Below are positions 1 to 12,501 of a DNA stretch of 64,000 nucleotides, piece by piece; position 1 is the stretch's first letter; each line of letters begins with the position of its first letter. Made by a program: the position numbers and the translations under genes. The notes under the pieces were generated by a model, which made no database searches, was not told the DNA's origin, and saw only the letters and a list, made by a program, of their open reading frames with translations. Origin of the DNA: Thelonectria olida (lineage: Eukaryota > Ascomycota > Sordariomycetes > Hypocreales > Nectriaceae); the NCBI GenBank assembly GCA_020736575.1, contig JAGPYM010000007.1:806001-870000 (forward strand), in the 5' to 3' direction.

Positions 1-2905
1 GCGCCACGACGTGTGAGGCTGAACCTGGGGTCCCCGAAGATGGTGATAGCCGCCTGGAGGTCTCCTGTACCTTGAAAGTAAACGCCAGATAGATAGGCAG
101 AGAGCAACTGCAAGATACCCTCCGTAGACGGTGTAATAAGACTCTCCAGCTTGTCGATGAATTCCTTCGCCTTGGTCCATTGGCAGTGACTAGCGGCGAG
201 CAGGCCCAGCAGAATGTTGAGATAGGTCTGCATTTCTATGCGCCATTCGCGCTGTCGGATGGCCTCTTGAAGTGACACGGATGCGCCATAACGCCTCCCT
301 ATAGTCATTTGATCCCCTGAGAGTGTGAGCGACTATGCATGAAACCAATGAGTGAACATTCACTTACATTCGCCAAGAATTTTGAGGCCTTCTCGCCAAA
401 AGTCAGCCGATGCAGCCGATCTACTGCCGCTCTGAGTTTTGTGAAGATTTGCTAGTCCACTAAGAATATGCCTAAGGTCGAGTTAAGAAATGGACGAAAC
501 GAGGAGTTCGCGCATCAACTTACACCAGTGATCTCAACTCCATAGGCATCATGAATGATAAAACCAAAAAGTCAGTAGACGCATCATTATCTCCCTCGCG
601 GATGATAGTAGACGTATCAGCGCTAATTGTCTGACTTGTCGAAGGTTGCTTCCTTACGGGTACGAGGAAGTCTGCCTTGAAACTCAGCGACTGGTCGCAG
701 TCGTCGGTCCTCTTCTGCAGGCGTCGAAGCTTCTGTGACACAACATCTGGACTTTGATGGTTGATGCTGGAGGCCAGGTCGAGCAAAAGGGTCATCAGGT
801 CCAGATGCATAATTTGGAGGGATGGATCGAATTGGAATTTTGCCGCCTGGGCGATGCATGTTTGAACCCGTTCCATGTCCTTCGAGGCCTTGAGGAGGGT
901 AAGGCCCTCGAGAATCGAGGCAAAAGCGCTGAGGGCAACGTCGCCACGCGTATTAGCAATGGCTTGGATGGACTGGATGTTGTTGAGAGCGCTAGCATCA
1001 GCAGTTTGGCCGACTTCCATGTGGAAGGTCGCTTTAAGCAACTTGAACGTGTATAACCAATGTATGTGTTTGAAACTGAGAAGATGGTCAGCTTACTGGG
1101 GAGAAGTAAGGCGTGAGGGCAACTAACGCTTCACAATCCGAAATATGGCGATCAACCGCGTTGAGAGCAGCCTTGTGGTTTCGCTGGAATAGGACCTTCA
1201 ACATTAGGTATTGCATGCAATATTTCAGGTCAAAGTAGCGGTGCTATGTAAATGGTCAGTTTTGGTCTGGAGAGCTGATACTAGTACGTACCTTGTCACA
1301 GAGAGTGATGCCCTTGGTGAGTGCAGTCTCAGCTTCCATTAGGTTTTCTGTCTCCTCAAGCATCAGAGATGCATACCTCAACCGCATCCTGGCTTCTTGG
1401 CGCGGGGACAGTCGATTGCTCTGTAGAGACGCCTCTAAACATGCCAGCCCTGTCGTGATCAAGTTCTGATACTCATCCACGCGGGCGGGATCCAGGGACA
1501 TGGCCACATCGTGGACCGAAGACCGCGCCTTGCCAAAACATTCTTCCGCTACCGCGACCATCATCTGGACCGTGTCAACTGGCCGAGCCTTGGGGGTAAT
1601 CGCAGGCGATCTCTTGGTGATGCTTGGTGACCGAGCCGTGAGGGCTGGAGAGTTACAAACAGAGGAATGAGGACTGGGTTTTACCCGGGGAGTGGCTGTT
1701 CCGGTCCTTTGTTGTGGCGGCGGTTGAGGTTGAGGTTGCGGAGTCTTGAGGAGCATGATGTCCATGGGCTTGACCGTCATGGTATCGAGCGGCTTCACAG
1801 TGATGCTGTCCAGTTGTGCGGGGTTGATGGTGTCCGGCGTTGGCGGGGCTATCGGGGGGCTCTGAGACTGTCCCATCATGGATAGTTGAGGCGGTTGTAT
1901 TGATTGGATGTCTTGTAGGTTTACGTAGTTCTGGATTGGTTCCGGGGGTGGTTCTTGCTGCACCACCGGCTCGGGGACAGGTCCGGGGATTGGCTCAGGA
2001 ATGGGTTCTCGAGATGGTTTTGGTTGTTGCAAGGGTGCTTGCTTAATAGGTTGCAGGGGTTGCTGGCCATTTTGGAGGTTGTCTTGCTGTGCGGGCTGTT
2101 GGCTAAAGGATGGCTGCCTTTGTTGCTGAACTGCCGGCCGCTGAATTTGAGCCGGCTGCTGAAGCTGGTGTTGCACCCGCTGGTGCTGGTGGTTTTGTTG
2201 AGGCTGATATTGTTGCTGAGGCTGGTGATGCGGCTGCTGCGGCTGTTGTAGTGGCTGCTGTTGTTGAAGCTGCGGCTGTCGGGGCACCTGGGGCGATTGA
2301 GGTAACGAAATTTGAAACCCGTGCTGCTGGCCTATCGACGGCGTTCTCGAAATCGATGGCGTTCTCGGCGATGGTGAAGGCACATGGTGCGGAGTCTGCT
2401 GCCGTTGAGGCGACGCGACGTGTTGCTGCTGGTACCTTTGCTGCTGATGCTGTTGAGGCTGGAAATGCTGCTGTTGCTGCTGAAACATCATCTGATGCTG
2501 CGGGTGTTGTTGAGTCTGCGGGGACTGCTGATGTTGCCACACGTTCGAGGGCGCCATGTACTGCGATGCCGCATTCTGCTGGAGCATTTGGTGATGCCCT
2601 CCTCCGCCTTGGAACGCCTGGGGGGACGGGTCGAAGCCTTGGTACGCGGCCATGTTTCCATACTGCGCCATCTGCGGCTGCTGCTGCGGTTGCATCTGCT
2701 GTAGATATGCCTGTTGCAGCTGCGCCTGCTGTCCCTGAACCGGATAAAACTGCTGCTGGGGGTTCCCATACGCCTGGGGGTAACCTCCACCTCCTCCTGC
2801 TGCCGTGCCGTTGGGGCCATTGCCAGCCATGTACGACGTGTTCATGGACGGCTGCTGGCCCTGCTGGCCCTGGCCTTGAAAGGCCTGTGGGCCGCGGTAG
2901 CTCAT
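1..2905 (-). CDS. MAU2: MAU2/SCC4 cohesin-loading factor subunit (3' end outside window)
   Basis: Encodes the partner of Scc2/NIPBL that loads cohesin onto chromosomes in the nucleus. Exons on the minus strand, by splice motifs and frame: 2905-1292, 1243-1097, 1041-524, 471-368, and 316 to the window edge. All junctions are GT-AG and keep one frame. The C-terminal two thirds is helical TPR-like sequence typical of the fungal Cohesin_load family (for example SLDPARVDEYQNLI, LLKATFHMEVG, HILSGLANLHK). The first 330 or so residues are very Gln/Pro-rich and disordered, which human MAU2 lacks but many fungal homologues have in some form. The start ATG at 2905 opens MSYRGPQAF with no competing upstream start in frame. 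The stop codon lies before position 1. Family assignment is by recalled motif similarity; the N-terminal extent is the least certain part. Confidence 0.85.
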
Positions 2906-3750
2906 GGCCTAAACGTCGACCCAAGAGCCTTCACCATCCAGATGCGAAGTCCGAAGAGTCGTCGTCGTCGTCGTCGCGGGGGCGCAGCCGGATCATGGCA
3001 TTCTCGAAAGCGCGCACGTCTCGTCGTCGATTTTTGGAGGTGTCGAGCTGGACGTCCCGTTCCCGGTATTCGCTTCGAATTGAATTCCGGTTCCTTGGAT
3101 TCGTTTGCGTGGTTCGGATGATGTTGGGTTCAAGTTCTCTGCGTGTTGGAGTCCCGGCCGGAGACACGATGCGACCAGGGTCTGGTGGTCGTGTCGCGGG
3201 GCTGCCTGATTGGCTGGATTCGACATGTCTAGCGCCTCTAGCGCTGCGGGTAACTGAGCTCCCCAACTTCCCATTGTCGCAGTGGCCGAGTGTGACATTG
3301 CATCGCGTATTCAACACATGAAACTTCTGTTTAGTTCGTGGCAGTAGAACTATCAGTTTGCACGGGCTCTGACCAAAAAAATTAACCACATTGATCAAGA
3401 TAAAAACAACCATGCTTTGGCTAGCCATGGATTCGTGCCGGCAAGTGCCGCAAGCTCTTGTCACCTAGTACTTTTACATATATACAACAGGCCGTCATAC
3501 ATCCTTTTGCTTCATCCACAGTCCAGATGCCAAACCAAATGCCACGCTCGTCTAGCCGACTCTTGAAATGAATAGTAAAAGACAACGAGTAGAAGAAAAA
3601 AATCAAATCCTAACGCCAGGGCATGCATAGTCCACCCTTCAGGGTATTAAAAAACAATTGTGTATAGAAGCGCATGAACTCCAAGCCGTCCATTCATGCA
3701 TGCCCTTCTTCATATGCTCCGAAACGAAGCTCAACGAATAGATGACTTCA
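2906..3750. other. Intergenic: MAU2 upstream and CYK3 downstream region
   Basis: 845 bp between two minus-strand genes. It carries the MAU2 promoter/5' leader and the CYK3 3' region. A short (GTC)6 run lies at 2958-2976. Open frames here overlap one another on both strands and show no domain pattern, so I call none. Confidence 0.6.
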
Positions 3751-6700
3751 TTAACCCATGCAGACCCATTCGGCAAACACGCACCAACGTGCCGTGCGAT
3801 CTGCCAGAACGAGGCCTCTCCAGACACCCTTTTCCGAACACTTGATGATCGTCTCCCAAGTGCCTCCGTCGCTGACTTCCTCATTACTAGAGAGTCTGCC
3901 AACGTGGATGCCCTTGCGATCCTCTTTCCTCATAAGACGGAGAATCTTGCCGCCTGGTGTTTGGATCGCAAGCTTTGCGGGCTTCTTGCCAGCTACTGTA
4001 CCACTAGCAGCAGAGCTGGGCTGAGAACCACTGGCACTGACGCTCATAGCGGACCCTGGCCGAGCATTGGAAACAGGACTAGTGCCGCCAGGGTTCGATG
4101 ACGGCGTGAGAGCGCTGTTCGCCAAAGAACTTGGATGTTGTCTGATGGCGAAGACGAACGTGTTGTTGAGAGCCAATCGCTGACACTGGGGTTGAACCAC
4201 GTAGATGTCGTGTCTTTGAGCATGAGGAGTTGGGTGTCTCGTAACGAATTCGTAGGGAGGATTTTCGCCTGTGTGAACGATTGGCAGCGCAAATGCTAGT
4301 GGATGAGGAATGTCCTTGATACTATGCATCAATCCACGCTTGCCAGCGTAGACTTTGAGTGTACCCTGGCCCTCATCTCCAGGCAGTAGTGCCTTGATGG
4401 TGTATCGTTTGAGTCCATTGAACCACTCGGCTTGAGCTAGAGCCCTCTTCTTGACCACATCTCCGCTCTCAAACACGTCACCATCGGCATCGCGCGTGTA
4501 TCCTCGCACTTCAACCTCAGCGGCAACTTCGATATCTGCTGGCACATTAAATTTGATGTGAACCATTTCCAAATCTTCTATGCGAGTAGACGATGTGTTG
4601 TAGTCGACCATCTCGAAGCCGTTGCGGAAGAATGGCGCCGAAGTGCAGGGGAGATTAAGTAGGGTCTCGTGAGCCACAGGAGGAACAATGTGTTGTTGGC
4701 TATGATGTTCGGGAATATGCGTCCAGCATATCTCCGTAGGTCGAGCGAGGAACCACCAAGGGTCAGCCGATGTGTTGCTCCAACTCGAGTACAGGTGTCG
4801 GCGGGGGTTGGACGGGCTGGCAAGACAGCAGTCGATCATACGCCATTCGTTGTCCACCACAACGGCATTCCACCAGTGATTTGGTCGGGGCATGATATTA
4901 ATCTCAGGGACTGCACCAGGTGTTTTGAGATATCCCCGCACAATCTCGCAATGGATCCCAACAGCGGTACACATCTCCATTACCAACACTGCGTACTCCT
5001 CGGCGCATCCCTTCTTCGAGGAGATGACTCGTCGGGTATCGATTTCTCCCTCGAAATCCTCCTCCCAGTTGATTCTTTCTGCTGCCCAAGTGAAAATGGC
5101 TCTGAGGCGTTGCACGTCGCTTCGATAGGGGCGGCAGACATATGTGGTGGCAAGGCTGGCGGCCGTGGTTGTGCTGGAGAGACCAGTGATGAATCTGGAA
5201 TTCTTGTCAACTTGAGAGAGGTTAATAGTGTGGTAGTTGATGGGCTCTTCCACGGGCTCCCCGTCGGCACCCTCATCTCCCTCGATGCCTTCAATGAGCT
5301 CGTCAACAGGGTTCAATGCCGGATGGTCCATCATCTGACAGCGTTCACGCCTCTCAATCATTTCATTCTTGCTGATGGAGTTGGATCGATTCACGTCGCG
5401 TCGAACCTGAACCCAATCCACGGTCCCACTGAGACCCAGATCAGCAGCAGCATCTCGGCCATCGCCTGTGCCACCCATTCCTCCCATTTGTTTAGACCCC
5501 GGTGGAAGTGATCGTGCGAAAGGGGATCGTCCTGATACCTCAGAGCCGGAGACAAGACCACCACGGCTGCTGGCAACGCCCGTTTTTGCCGTGTCCAAAA
5601 TCTTCCGAAATATGTTCCTCTTCGGCGGTTTTGGCTGGACTAGACCTCCAAGACCAGGAGTCGAATCGTCGTGCAGATCGACTTGCGTCCGAGGTCGAGG
5701 GATGGTGGCGACAGCATTGCTGGCATGGCTGCTGTGGTATGTGACACCTGTGAAAGGTGTTTCTGGCCTGTCGCCGTCAAGATCTCGCATACCCATGGCG
5801 CTTTGAGCCCGGTTTGCATTTCTAGCAAGACTTCCTGCGCTGGTGGTGCTGAATGCGCCCGCCGAAGTGCCACTCCATAACGTTCGCGCACTGCTCTGGG
5901 TGGATGAGCTGGTATTGCTCTGGTTTCCGGACGATGAGTTGGTAGCAGTGGTCTTGATTGTGGAGGTCCTGGTAACTCCTCGGCCAATCTCATAAGCTGA
6001 CTTTCGAGTCCGTAGCTTTCGCTCTGAAGCAACAGAGCTTCCCATTGAAGACTTGGGCCGCTCAAAAGGCACACTCTTTAGAGGGGGGGCCGGAGGTTGG
6101 TCGCTCCCCTTTGAGTTTTGACGATGCAACTGCTCGAATTGCTTCTCCATGCGCTCAACATAGCTATTAAGCTTGTCGTCACCGTTAGGACCGCTCTGAT
6201 ACGACACCTCTTGTTGTGAGCTCTCGCCACTCCAAGTTTCATAGCCTTCATCTGGATGTGCGATGCCCATCGAGGTTCTCGGCCTGGGTGGTCGCTCCTG
6301 TTTCTGAGAGCCACGGGGTACCATTTCGAAGGACTCTGGTGACCAAGGATCCAAGGGGGTTTCTGGCTCATCATCTCTTGAGTTACCAAGACCACCTAGC
6401 TGACCCAATGACTCCATCACGCCATCCATTGCTTCTCGAAGGGGCGAAGGCGTCATGCCACCAGCGGGAGACGCTGGAACTGGAGATACAGCGCCTGGAG
6501 TATAGGGGATGTAGTGTCTGTCGTCGAACGAATTGCGGGGCTCGTGCTTTACTGGGGGAGGAGGAGGCTTGTATGAGTTGTGAGAGTTTTGTCTGGAGAA
6601 ATTAAAGGAAGCATTGGAGCCGTGACGACCTAGGTCCATCGAGCCTCGATGTAGGTCCCCGGAGCCATGGCGGACTAGTTCCATAGACCCCCGATGGGCA

Positions 6701-7872
6701 TCACCCGAACCAAAGCGGACGAGTTCCATTGACCCTCGGTGCACGTCATTGGAACCTGTTCGTGTGACATGCCTGTGAGGTGGTGGGGGTGGAGGAGCGG
6801 GAGAAGCATCTCTCTCTTGACCCATATGAAAGCTGTGAGGGCGGAAGGAAGGAGCAGGCGAGGGGCCCCTGGCAGCATAATGTTGAGGCGGAGGAGCAGG
6901 CGAAGGGCCTCTGGCAGTGTAATGTTGAGGCGGAGGGGCAGGTGAAGGGCCCCGGGCGTAGTGATGAGGTGGCGCGGGTGAAGGACCTCTGGCGGTATAA
7001 TGCTGAGGCGGGGGAGCAGGCGAACGAGCTCTTGAGTTCCAACTATTCTGTCCACGATAGTGATTCGAAGGTGGTGGCGCGGGAGAGGCAGCTCTTGGCA
7101 TATAGTCATGGGGAGGAGCCGGAGAATGAGCTCGAGCAGTGTAGCCATGAGGAGGAGCTGGCGAAGGAGCTCGAGCACCATAACCATGATGAGGGGCTGG
7201 TGAAGGAGCTCGTCCATAACCATGCGGAGGAGCAGGAGACGGAGCTCGGGAGCCATATCCATGAGGGGGAGCCGGAGAAGGGGCACGAGAACCGTAACCG
7301 TGAGACATGTGAGATGGAGCTGGTGACGGAGCTCTTGATAGAAAGTGTTCCTTTGGTGCTGGTGATACCGACCGCTCAGGCTCGTGAGTGCTTTGGGCGT
7401 ACGATGCACCAGAGTCTTGTCTCGCTCGTGGTTTGGGGGATTCTTTGTAGGTTTCGGGGATCTTTGCACTGGTGTAGTGAGGTGCCTTTGCGTATGCTTC
7501 GAAGGGCTTTCGAAACGACTTTGACTTTTGGTTGCTTGGAGGCGTGTTGCTTGGAGGCAGAGGGCTCACAGACTTTGTTGTCGGTCTGAAATCGCGGGGA
7601 CAAACTTCGACAAAGTTTGACGGAAAGGAACCTATCGTCCTTCGGTCTCGAAAGAGTCTGCCCACCCACCATGATCCATCACCAGCATTGAGACACTCGA
7701 TCAAGTCGCCCTCGATGAACCCTAGATCTCGCTTGGACTGTGACAATGTTAGCCACCTGATTTACTGAAGCAAAGACTCGCCTTGGATAGTAATCACCTC
7801 TCCCCCCCACGAATAAACAGCCCTACACCAGCATGGAAACTGCGTTGGCAGCGGTGGTGGTGCCGGCACCAT
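3751..7872 (-). CDS. CYK3: Cyk3-like cytokinesis protein (SH3 + transglutaminase-like domain)
   Basis: Acts at the actomyosin ring and septum, where Cyk3 proteins couple ring constriction to septum synthesis. Two exons: 7872-7798 (25 codons, MVPAPPPLPTQFPCW...) and 7737-3751, split by a 60-nt intron with a CTAAC branch site. The first exon is needed to complete the SH3 domain: FPCWCRAVYSWGGE joins directly to SKRDLGFIEGDLIE. The product is about 1353 aa. Order: SH3 (about residues 12-75), a long Pro/Ser-rich disordered region with SPAP repeats (about 160-342), further disorder, then a transglutaminase-like core and a beta-rich C-terminal region ending in the conserved tryptophan-rich tail. 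The transglutaminase core keeps the His (NHWWNAV) and Asp (RMIDC) positions, but the usual Cys position appears to be Ala (see findings). Divergent from the Sid1-type kinase gene. Confidence 0.9.
6787..7335 (-). repeat. In-frame SPAP repeat tract inside CYK3
   Basis: About 549 bp encodes twelve copies of R-[AG]-x-SPAP[PSH] plus one DASPAPP copy, spaced 11-16 residues and often followed by HGYG or QHYTA. The DNA copies are imperfect tandem repeats of roughly 33-48 bp, seen on the plus strand as runs of GGAGCAGGCGAAGG-like units. Such a tract is expected to vary in copy number between strains. A second short repeat, HRGSMELVR, occurs three times just downstream (about 6620-6750). Confidence 0.85.
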
Positions 7873-9861
7873 GATTCAAAGAAGACCGCGTTGTGTAGAG
7901 CCTGAAGACGGGATGGAAGGCTCGACGCGATCAAGAAATGTTGAGGAATTCTACACGCTCGCACCTGCAAGCATATCATACAACGGTGTGTTGGAACAGA
8001 CGAGGTTGATGCGAGGTGAGAAGGCGAGGGCAGGGATGCAGCAAGAAGGTGGACGTTTATGCGGACAGGGTGTTCGGTGAGGTTGTTGAGGATGTTGTTA
8101 CTCTGACTGGACCACGTCGAATGGATCGCGATAGGATCTCGGGAAAAAAAGATGCAGGATCCAAAACGAACGAACGTCCAGAGATGTCTGATGCAAGTAC
8201 GAAGTAGGAATGAAGAACCATCAAGGACAATGACTTGTTTGGAGACTGACGGTCAAGGCCCTGCGCAAGTCGGTAGACAACCGAGGCGGCTATGGACTGT
8301 GGTTCCGCCTTCAGGGCAATACTCACCGAAACCAGTTCAGTGGAGGTGTCCAGGGACAACAGAGGGGAGGCGGTTGCTATGGAAACACGGGGGGGTAACC
8401 AGGTGCTAATTGAATTCCGGGGAGGCAGTCGCGACGCTAGCGGTCGTCCCGCCCACGGAAGGCACCATGGGTGGCGCTGAAGCGTCCTTTGCAGGGCGAT
8501 TTACAGCCGAGGGCGCTAAGGGCAGCCAAGAACGACGTCAGGACGGTTCCAGGTTGATAGTCTGTGTGTCCGTCCGATGGGGACACGGAGCAGGGAGTTA
8601 AGGGAGCATGGAGCATTGTGCATGGATGCAAGGACCAGACGTGTATCCGTAACCGAGAGAAGAGGCGTGATTGCGCATCTCGTTTCTCAGTTGAAGCTCG
8701 AGGTTTCGTGGGATATTGGCATATGACAGCACGATGAGAGAGACTCGACCCGAACACGGCTACGGACGTAGTAGTTTAGGTACTTAGGTAAGGACTGCAT
8801 GTATTTCTTTTCACTAGCCGTTGATGCGCAAACTTCCTTTTTCTCCAGGACGACTGCAGCCAACTGCCTGCAAAATTGCTTTTGATCATGTGTTTGCGTG
8901 GAAAGGCGCGCATAATGCAATTGGGTTCTCTCGGGTTTCTTTTGGGTAGTTCGCACATCGAAATGCACCGTACCTGCGTCAAAAAGCACTTCTCATGTAC
9001 CTTTTGTCGCAAATCCTAATTACATTTCTATGTCGACCATCGCCTCGCTGCTCCACACGACGTCTGCGAGGTTATTCATGTCGCACATCGTCCGCTCCGG
9101 GGCCTACCGGGGACACAACCCACTCGGGCAGCTCGCAGCCAACAGCTTGACAGCCCGAGCCAAAAGCTGCCCGGCCTCTCAGGTACGGCCGTCGCTAAGG
9201 CACCCATCAAGCTGCAGCAGGCCTGTCAGAGGGCCTTGGAGCGTCATGGTGTCCCCCGTAAACTTCTGGGGTTCCGTTGACCCATGAGACCACAACTGCA
9301 GCTGGTATGCGCCCATTCTCGATACATATTAGACGCCAGCATCCTTTCTCTTGTAGGAAAAGCCGCCCGCCAGCTGCCAGACTTGACTTTCACGATGCAA
9401 TTGTAAGAGAATCGACTCTTTCGTCCGTTCTTGCTGGCATTGCGCCGTCATCCTCCCTCTCATCTCATCGTCCTCAGCTTTCTGCCCATGCGCTGCTCCA
9501 AAGCTGTCCCGATCAGGCAAATTGTAAACAAACCGTCGGGCCCTAGCTTCGCACACCCCGAAATCCCAGTCCACTCCATCCACGTCCACGTCTACACCTA
9601 CACCCTGGCACTCCCGCTGTCCCAGACAACCATTTCAGTCCGTCACTGCAGCACCCGCCGGCTTTAATAATAATTATCAAGGCCCGTTGCCCGCAGATCG
9701 CCTCCATCCCGTTTCTCTTTACTCACTCGTCGACAACGGTTCAACTTCAATACAATCAATATTGCTTCTTCCCCTACGGCTAGAGCGAACAACAAACGAA
9801 CGAGTCTCTGCATCGCCATTGTCTGCGCTTCTGCCCCTCTCTTCTGGGGACGTCATCTAAA
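7873..9861. other. Divergent intergenic region between CYK3 and the GCK kinase
   Basis: About 2 kb shared upstream region. The 450 bp before the kinase start is C/T-rich, as is common for fungal promoters and leaders. A TAGGTAC motif sits at 8777-8783. No coding region with family signal was found. Confidence 0.6.
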
Positions 9862-11891
9862 ATGGCCGACGAAGGTGTTGCCGAGCATTATCAGGTTCTC
9901 GAGGAGCTGGGCCGTACGTTTCTCGTCCCCCCTCAGCTTCACTGTTACTGACAATCCCGCAGGAGGAAGTTTTGGTGTCGTCTATAAGGGAATCGAAAAG
10001 GCCACCGGCGAAACCGTTGCTATCAAGCATGTAAGTGCCCCTGGTTGTCCGGCCCACCAACCATCACTGACATCAAACGCTCCAGATTGACCTCGAATCC
10101 AACGACGACGACATCCAAGACATTCAAGCCGAGATTGCTGTGCTGAGCACCTGCGCGAGCTCCTACGTTACGCAGTACAAGGGATCCTTTCTTCGAGGCA
10201 CCAAGCTATGGATCGTCATGGAGTACTTGGGCGGCGGCTCTTGCCTGGACCTCGTATGTGATAGCCCATTTCACTTCCCAACCTCAACTCGAGCTGCAAC
10301 TAACAGTAATCGATAGTTGAAACCCGCCAACTTTACTGAACAACACATCGCGATCGTCTGCCGCGAGCTTCTCCTCGGTATTCAGTACCTGCACAGTGAG
10401 GGCAAGATCCACAGAGATATCAAGGCCGCCAACGTGCTCCTGTCGGAGACCGGAAAGGTCAAGCTGGCCGACTTTGGTGTCGCTGCCCAGCTGACCAACA
10501 TCAAGTCTCAGCGAAACACCTTTGTTGGAACGCCATTCTGGATGGCGCCTGAGGTTATCCAACAAGACGGATACAGCTTCAAGGCTGATATCTGGTCCTT
10601 GGGCATTACCGCCATGGAGCTGGCCAACGGAGAGCCTCCTCTGGCTCATATTCATCCAATGAAGGTTCTCTTCCACATCCCCAAGAACTCTGCCCCTCGT
10701 CTAGAAGGCCCCTTCAGCAAGGAGTTCAAGGATTTCATTGCCCAATGTCTCACCAAGGACTATGACCGTCGACCCTCAGCTAAGGACTTGTTGCGACATC
10801 GCTTTATCCGAAACGCTGGCAAGGTTGAGGCCCTTCAAGAACTCATTTCCAGGAGACAGATGTGGGATGCCAACCAGAACCGACAGCAACACCCTATCTA
10901 TTACCAGGAGACCCTCCAGACCATCTCTCCCAAGGACGAACAGCAAGAGTGGACATTTGAAACTGTCAAGTCTATTGCCCCCAGGAGACCTACCGTCAAA
11001 CACCGCAAGCCCTCATCCATCTTCGCTGCTGACGAAGCCTTGCGAAGGCTCGATCTCAAGGATGCTCCTCTCGGCAGCTCCTCCCCAGCCCCGGGTACTG
11101 TCCGTAGATCGACGGTGCGACGGACACCATCGCTTGCCCAGTCCTCAATCCGATCCAACAGTGGCTCCCCCCGCGCGTCTCTTCTGCCTAAGAAGCCGCT
11201 TCAGCCGGACATGTCTTTTGGCAACTCGGGATCGACTATGCGCCTATTCCGACGAGTTCCATCAGACGGCTCGACACAGGGCCAGCTCGGCCGAGCCAGT
11301 GAATCGGACGATGTCTTTTGTGATGAGAATACGCCGCCATCAATGCCTACTCCCATTGAGCCCTACGGAAAGGAGGCCGTTCTCGGGCGTCGGCTCTACA
11401 CCAAGGCCGTGGAACCGACTCTTGCCGAGCTGCATGCTCAGACTTCTGCCATGCAGAAGCGAGAAGCGCTGGCAAAGTTGTCGGATGCCTTTGCGGCCTT
11501 GGATGCTGTCGACCCCGAGGGAGCATACCATCTCATGAGCAACTTGGTGTCGTCCATGTCGCAGGACAACAAGCTCAGCGCTGCTATACTCCGGCAGCCT
11601 GTTCAGAAGATCCCTGATGATGGAACTCCTCAAGGCACCGTTATTGTCAAGAGTTCGACACCGCAGACGAGCCCAACTAAGCTGATTCTGGCCTCCAACA
11701 ACCCGCACCTGAGAAGTCACCGTCGTAAGAACACCGGGTCCCCCGAGAAGGACTACAACGAAAAGCCCATTGTCGAGGATAAATACCCCGGTCAGGACGC
11801 GCGCTCGGGCATGGAGCACTGCAAGCAGCTCTCCGATGTGCTCTACTCCCGCTGGGTGGACGGCCTTCGACTCCGCTGGCCCGCCGTTTGA
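9862..11891 (+). CDS. SID1: Sid1/SepL-type germinal-centre (STE20-family) kinase
   Basis: Ser/Thr kinase of the GCK-III type, predicted to act in the septation initiation network. Exons 9862-9913, 9963-10030, 10086-10253 and 10317-11891 give 620 aa. Kinase domain is about residues 10-265: glycine loop [11 protein letters not shown], lysine in VAIKH, catalytic HRDIKAAN (about residue 128), DFG (about 148), and the STE20 signature [10 protein letters not shown] (about 167). A disordered Ser/Pro region follows, then a conserved helical C-terminal block ([20 protein letters not shown] and following) and the tail [13 protein letters not shown], which I associate with SepL/Sid1 orthologues rather than with MST-1/KIN24-type GCKs. 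That subfamily choice is inference; a kinase tree would settle it. Transcribed divergently from CYK3, itself a septation gene. Confidence 0.88.
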
Positions 11892-12501
11892 TTTCTCAGC
11901 CCAAAGATCATCACCGGCAGTATATATTGGATGGAGCAGGCTGAGATATCGAACGAGCGAGCACAACAGAAATCGCCGACAGGTGGTGCAGTAAGACGCC
12001 CCTAATTTGTTTGTACGATGTGTCTGTACGAAGTATGCATGTCATCATGCAACCTAACGTATTGTGGTTTTGTTTTGGTTGCCTTTGATTTTTTTCGAAG
12101 ATGGCAGAGCCTTCAGCCCTCGTTGTTACCAGCGGCTTGATGATAGCTCAGAGGATGACGTGGCAATCACGGTCTTAATGATATCTTGACGGCCCCTTGC
12201 TATTCTTTTCTTGCTTGCATTCCACAGGAGCATGGCGTTCAATGGAAATTTGTTAATTATTGGCATCTGGGGAATCTGGAAGGGAAAGGGGGACACAGTT
12301 GTGATATTTTTTGAAGCGCTGTTTTTCTTCTTAGATAGGTAGAAATAGGCCGTTCCAAAGGCACATGAATAAAGTGGCCAGGATCTCAAGATTGCTCCGA
12401 GGCGTCTCCAAGTGTCAAGAGGGTCAAGTCGATTACCCTACTCATTCCAGGTGCAAGCAACCTCGAGAAGTCCTGCTAGATTCTAAATTCTCCATGAGAG
12501 T
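11892..12501. other. Convergent intergenic region
   Basis: 610 bp between the ends of the kinase and RAI1 genes. It presumably holds both 3' UTRs and poly(A) sites. I see no gene or repeat in it. Confidence 0.6.

Noticed and set aside
2110..3321. 403-codon plus-strand frame opposite MAU2
   Set aside because: Ala/Val-rich shadow of the antisense Gln-rich CAG/CTG tract of MAU2; its codons mirror the real gene.
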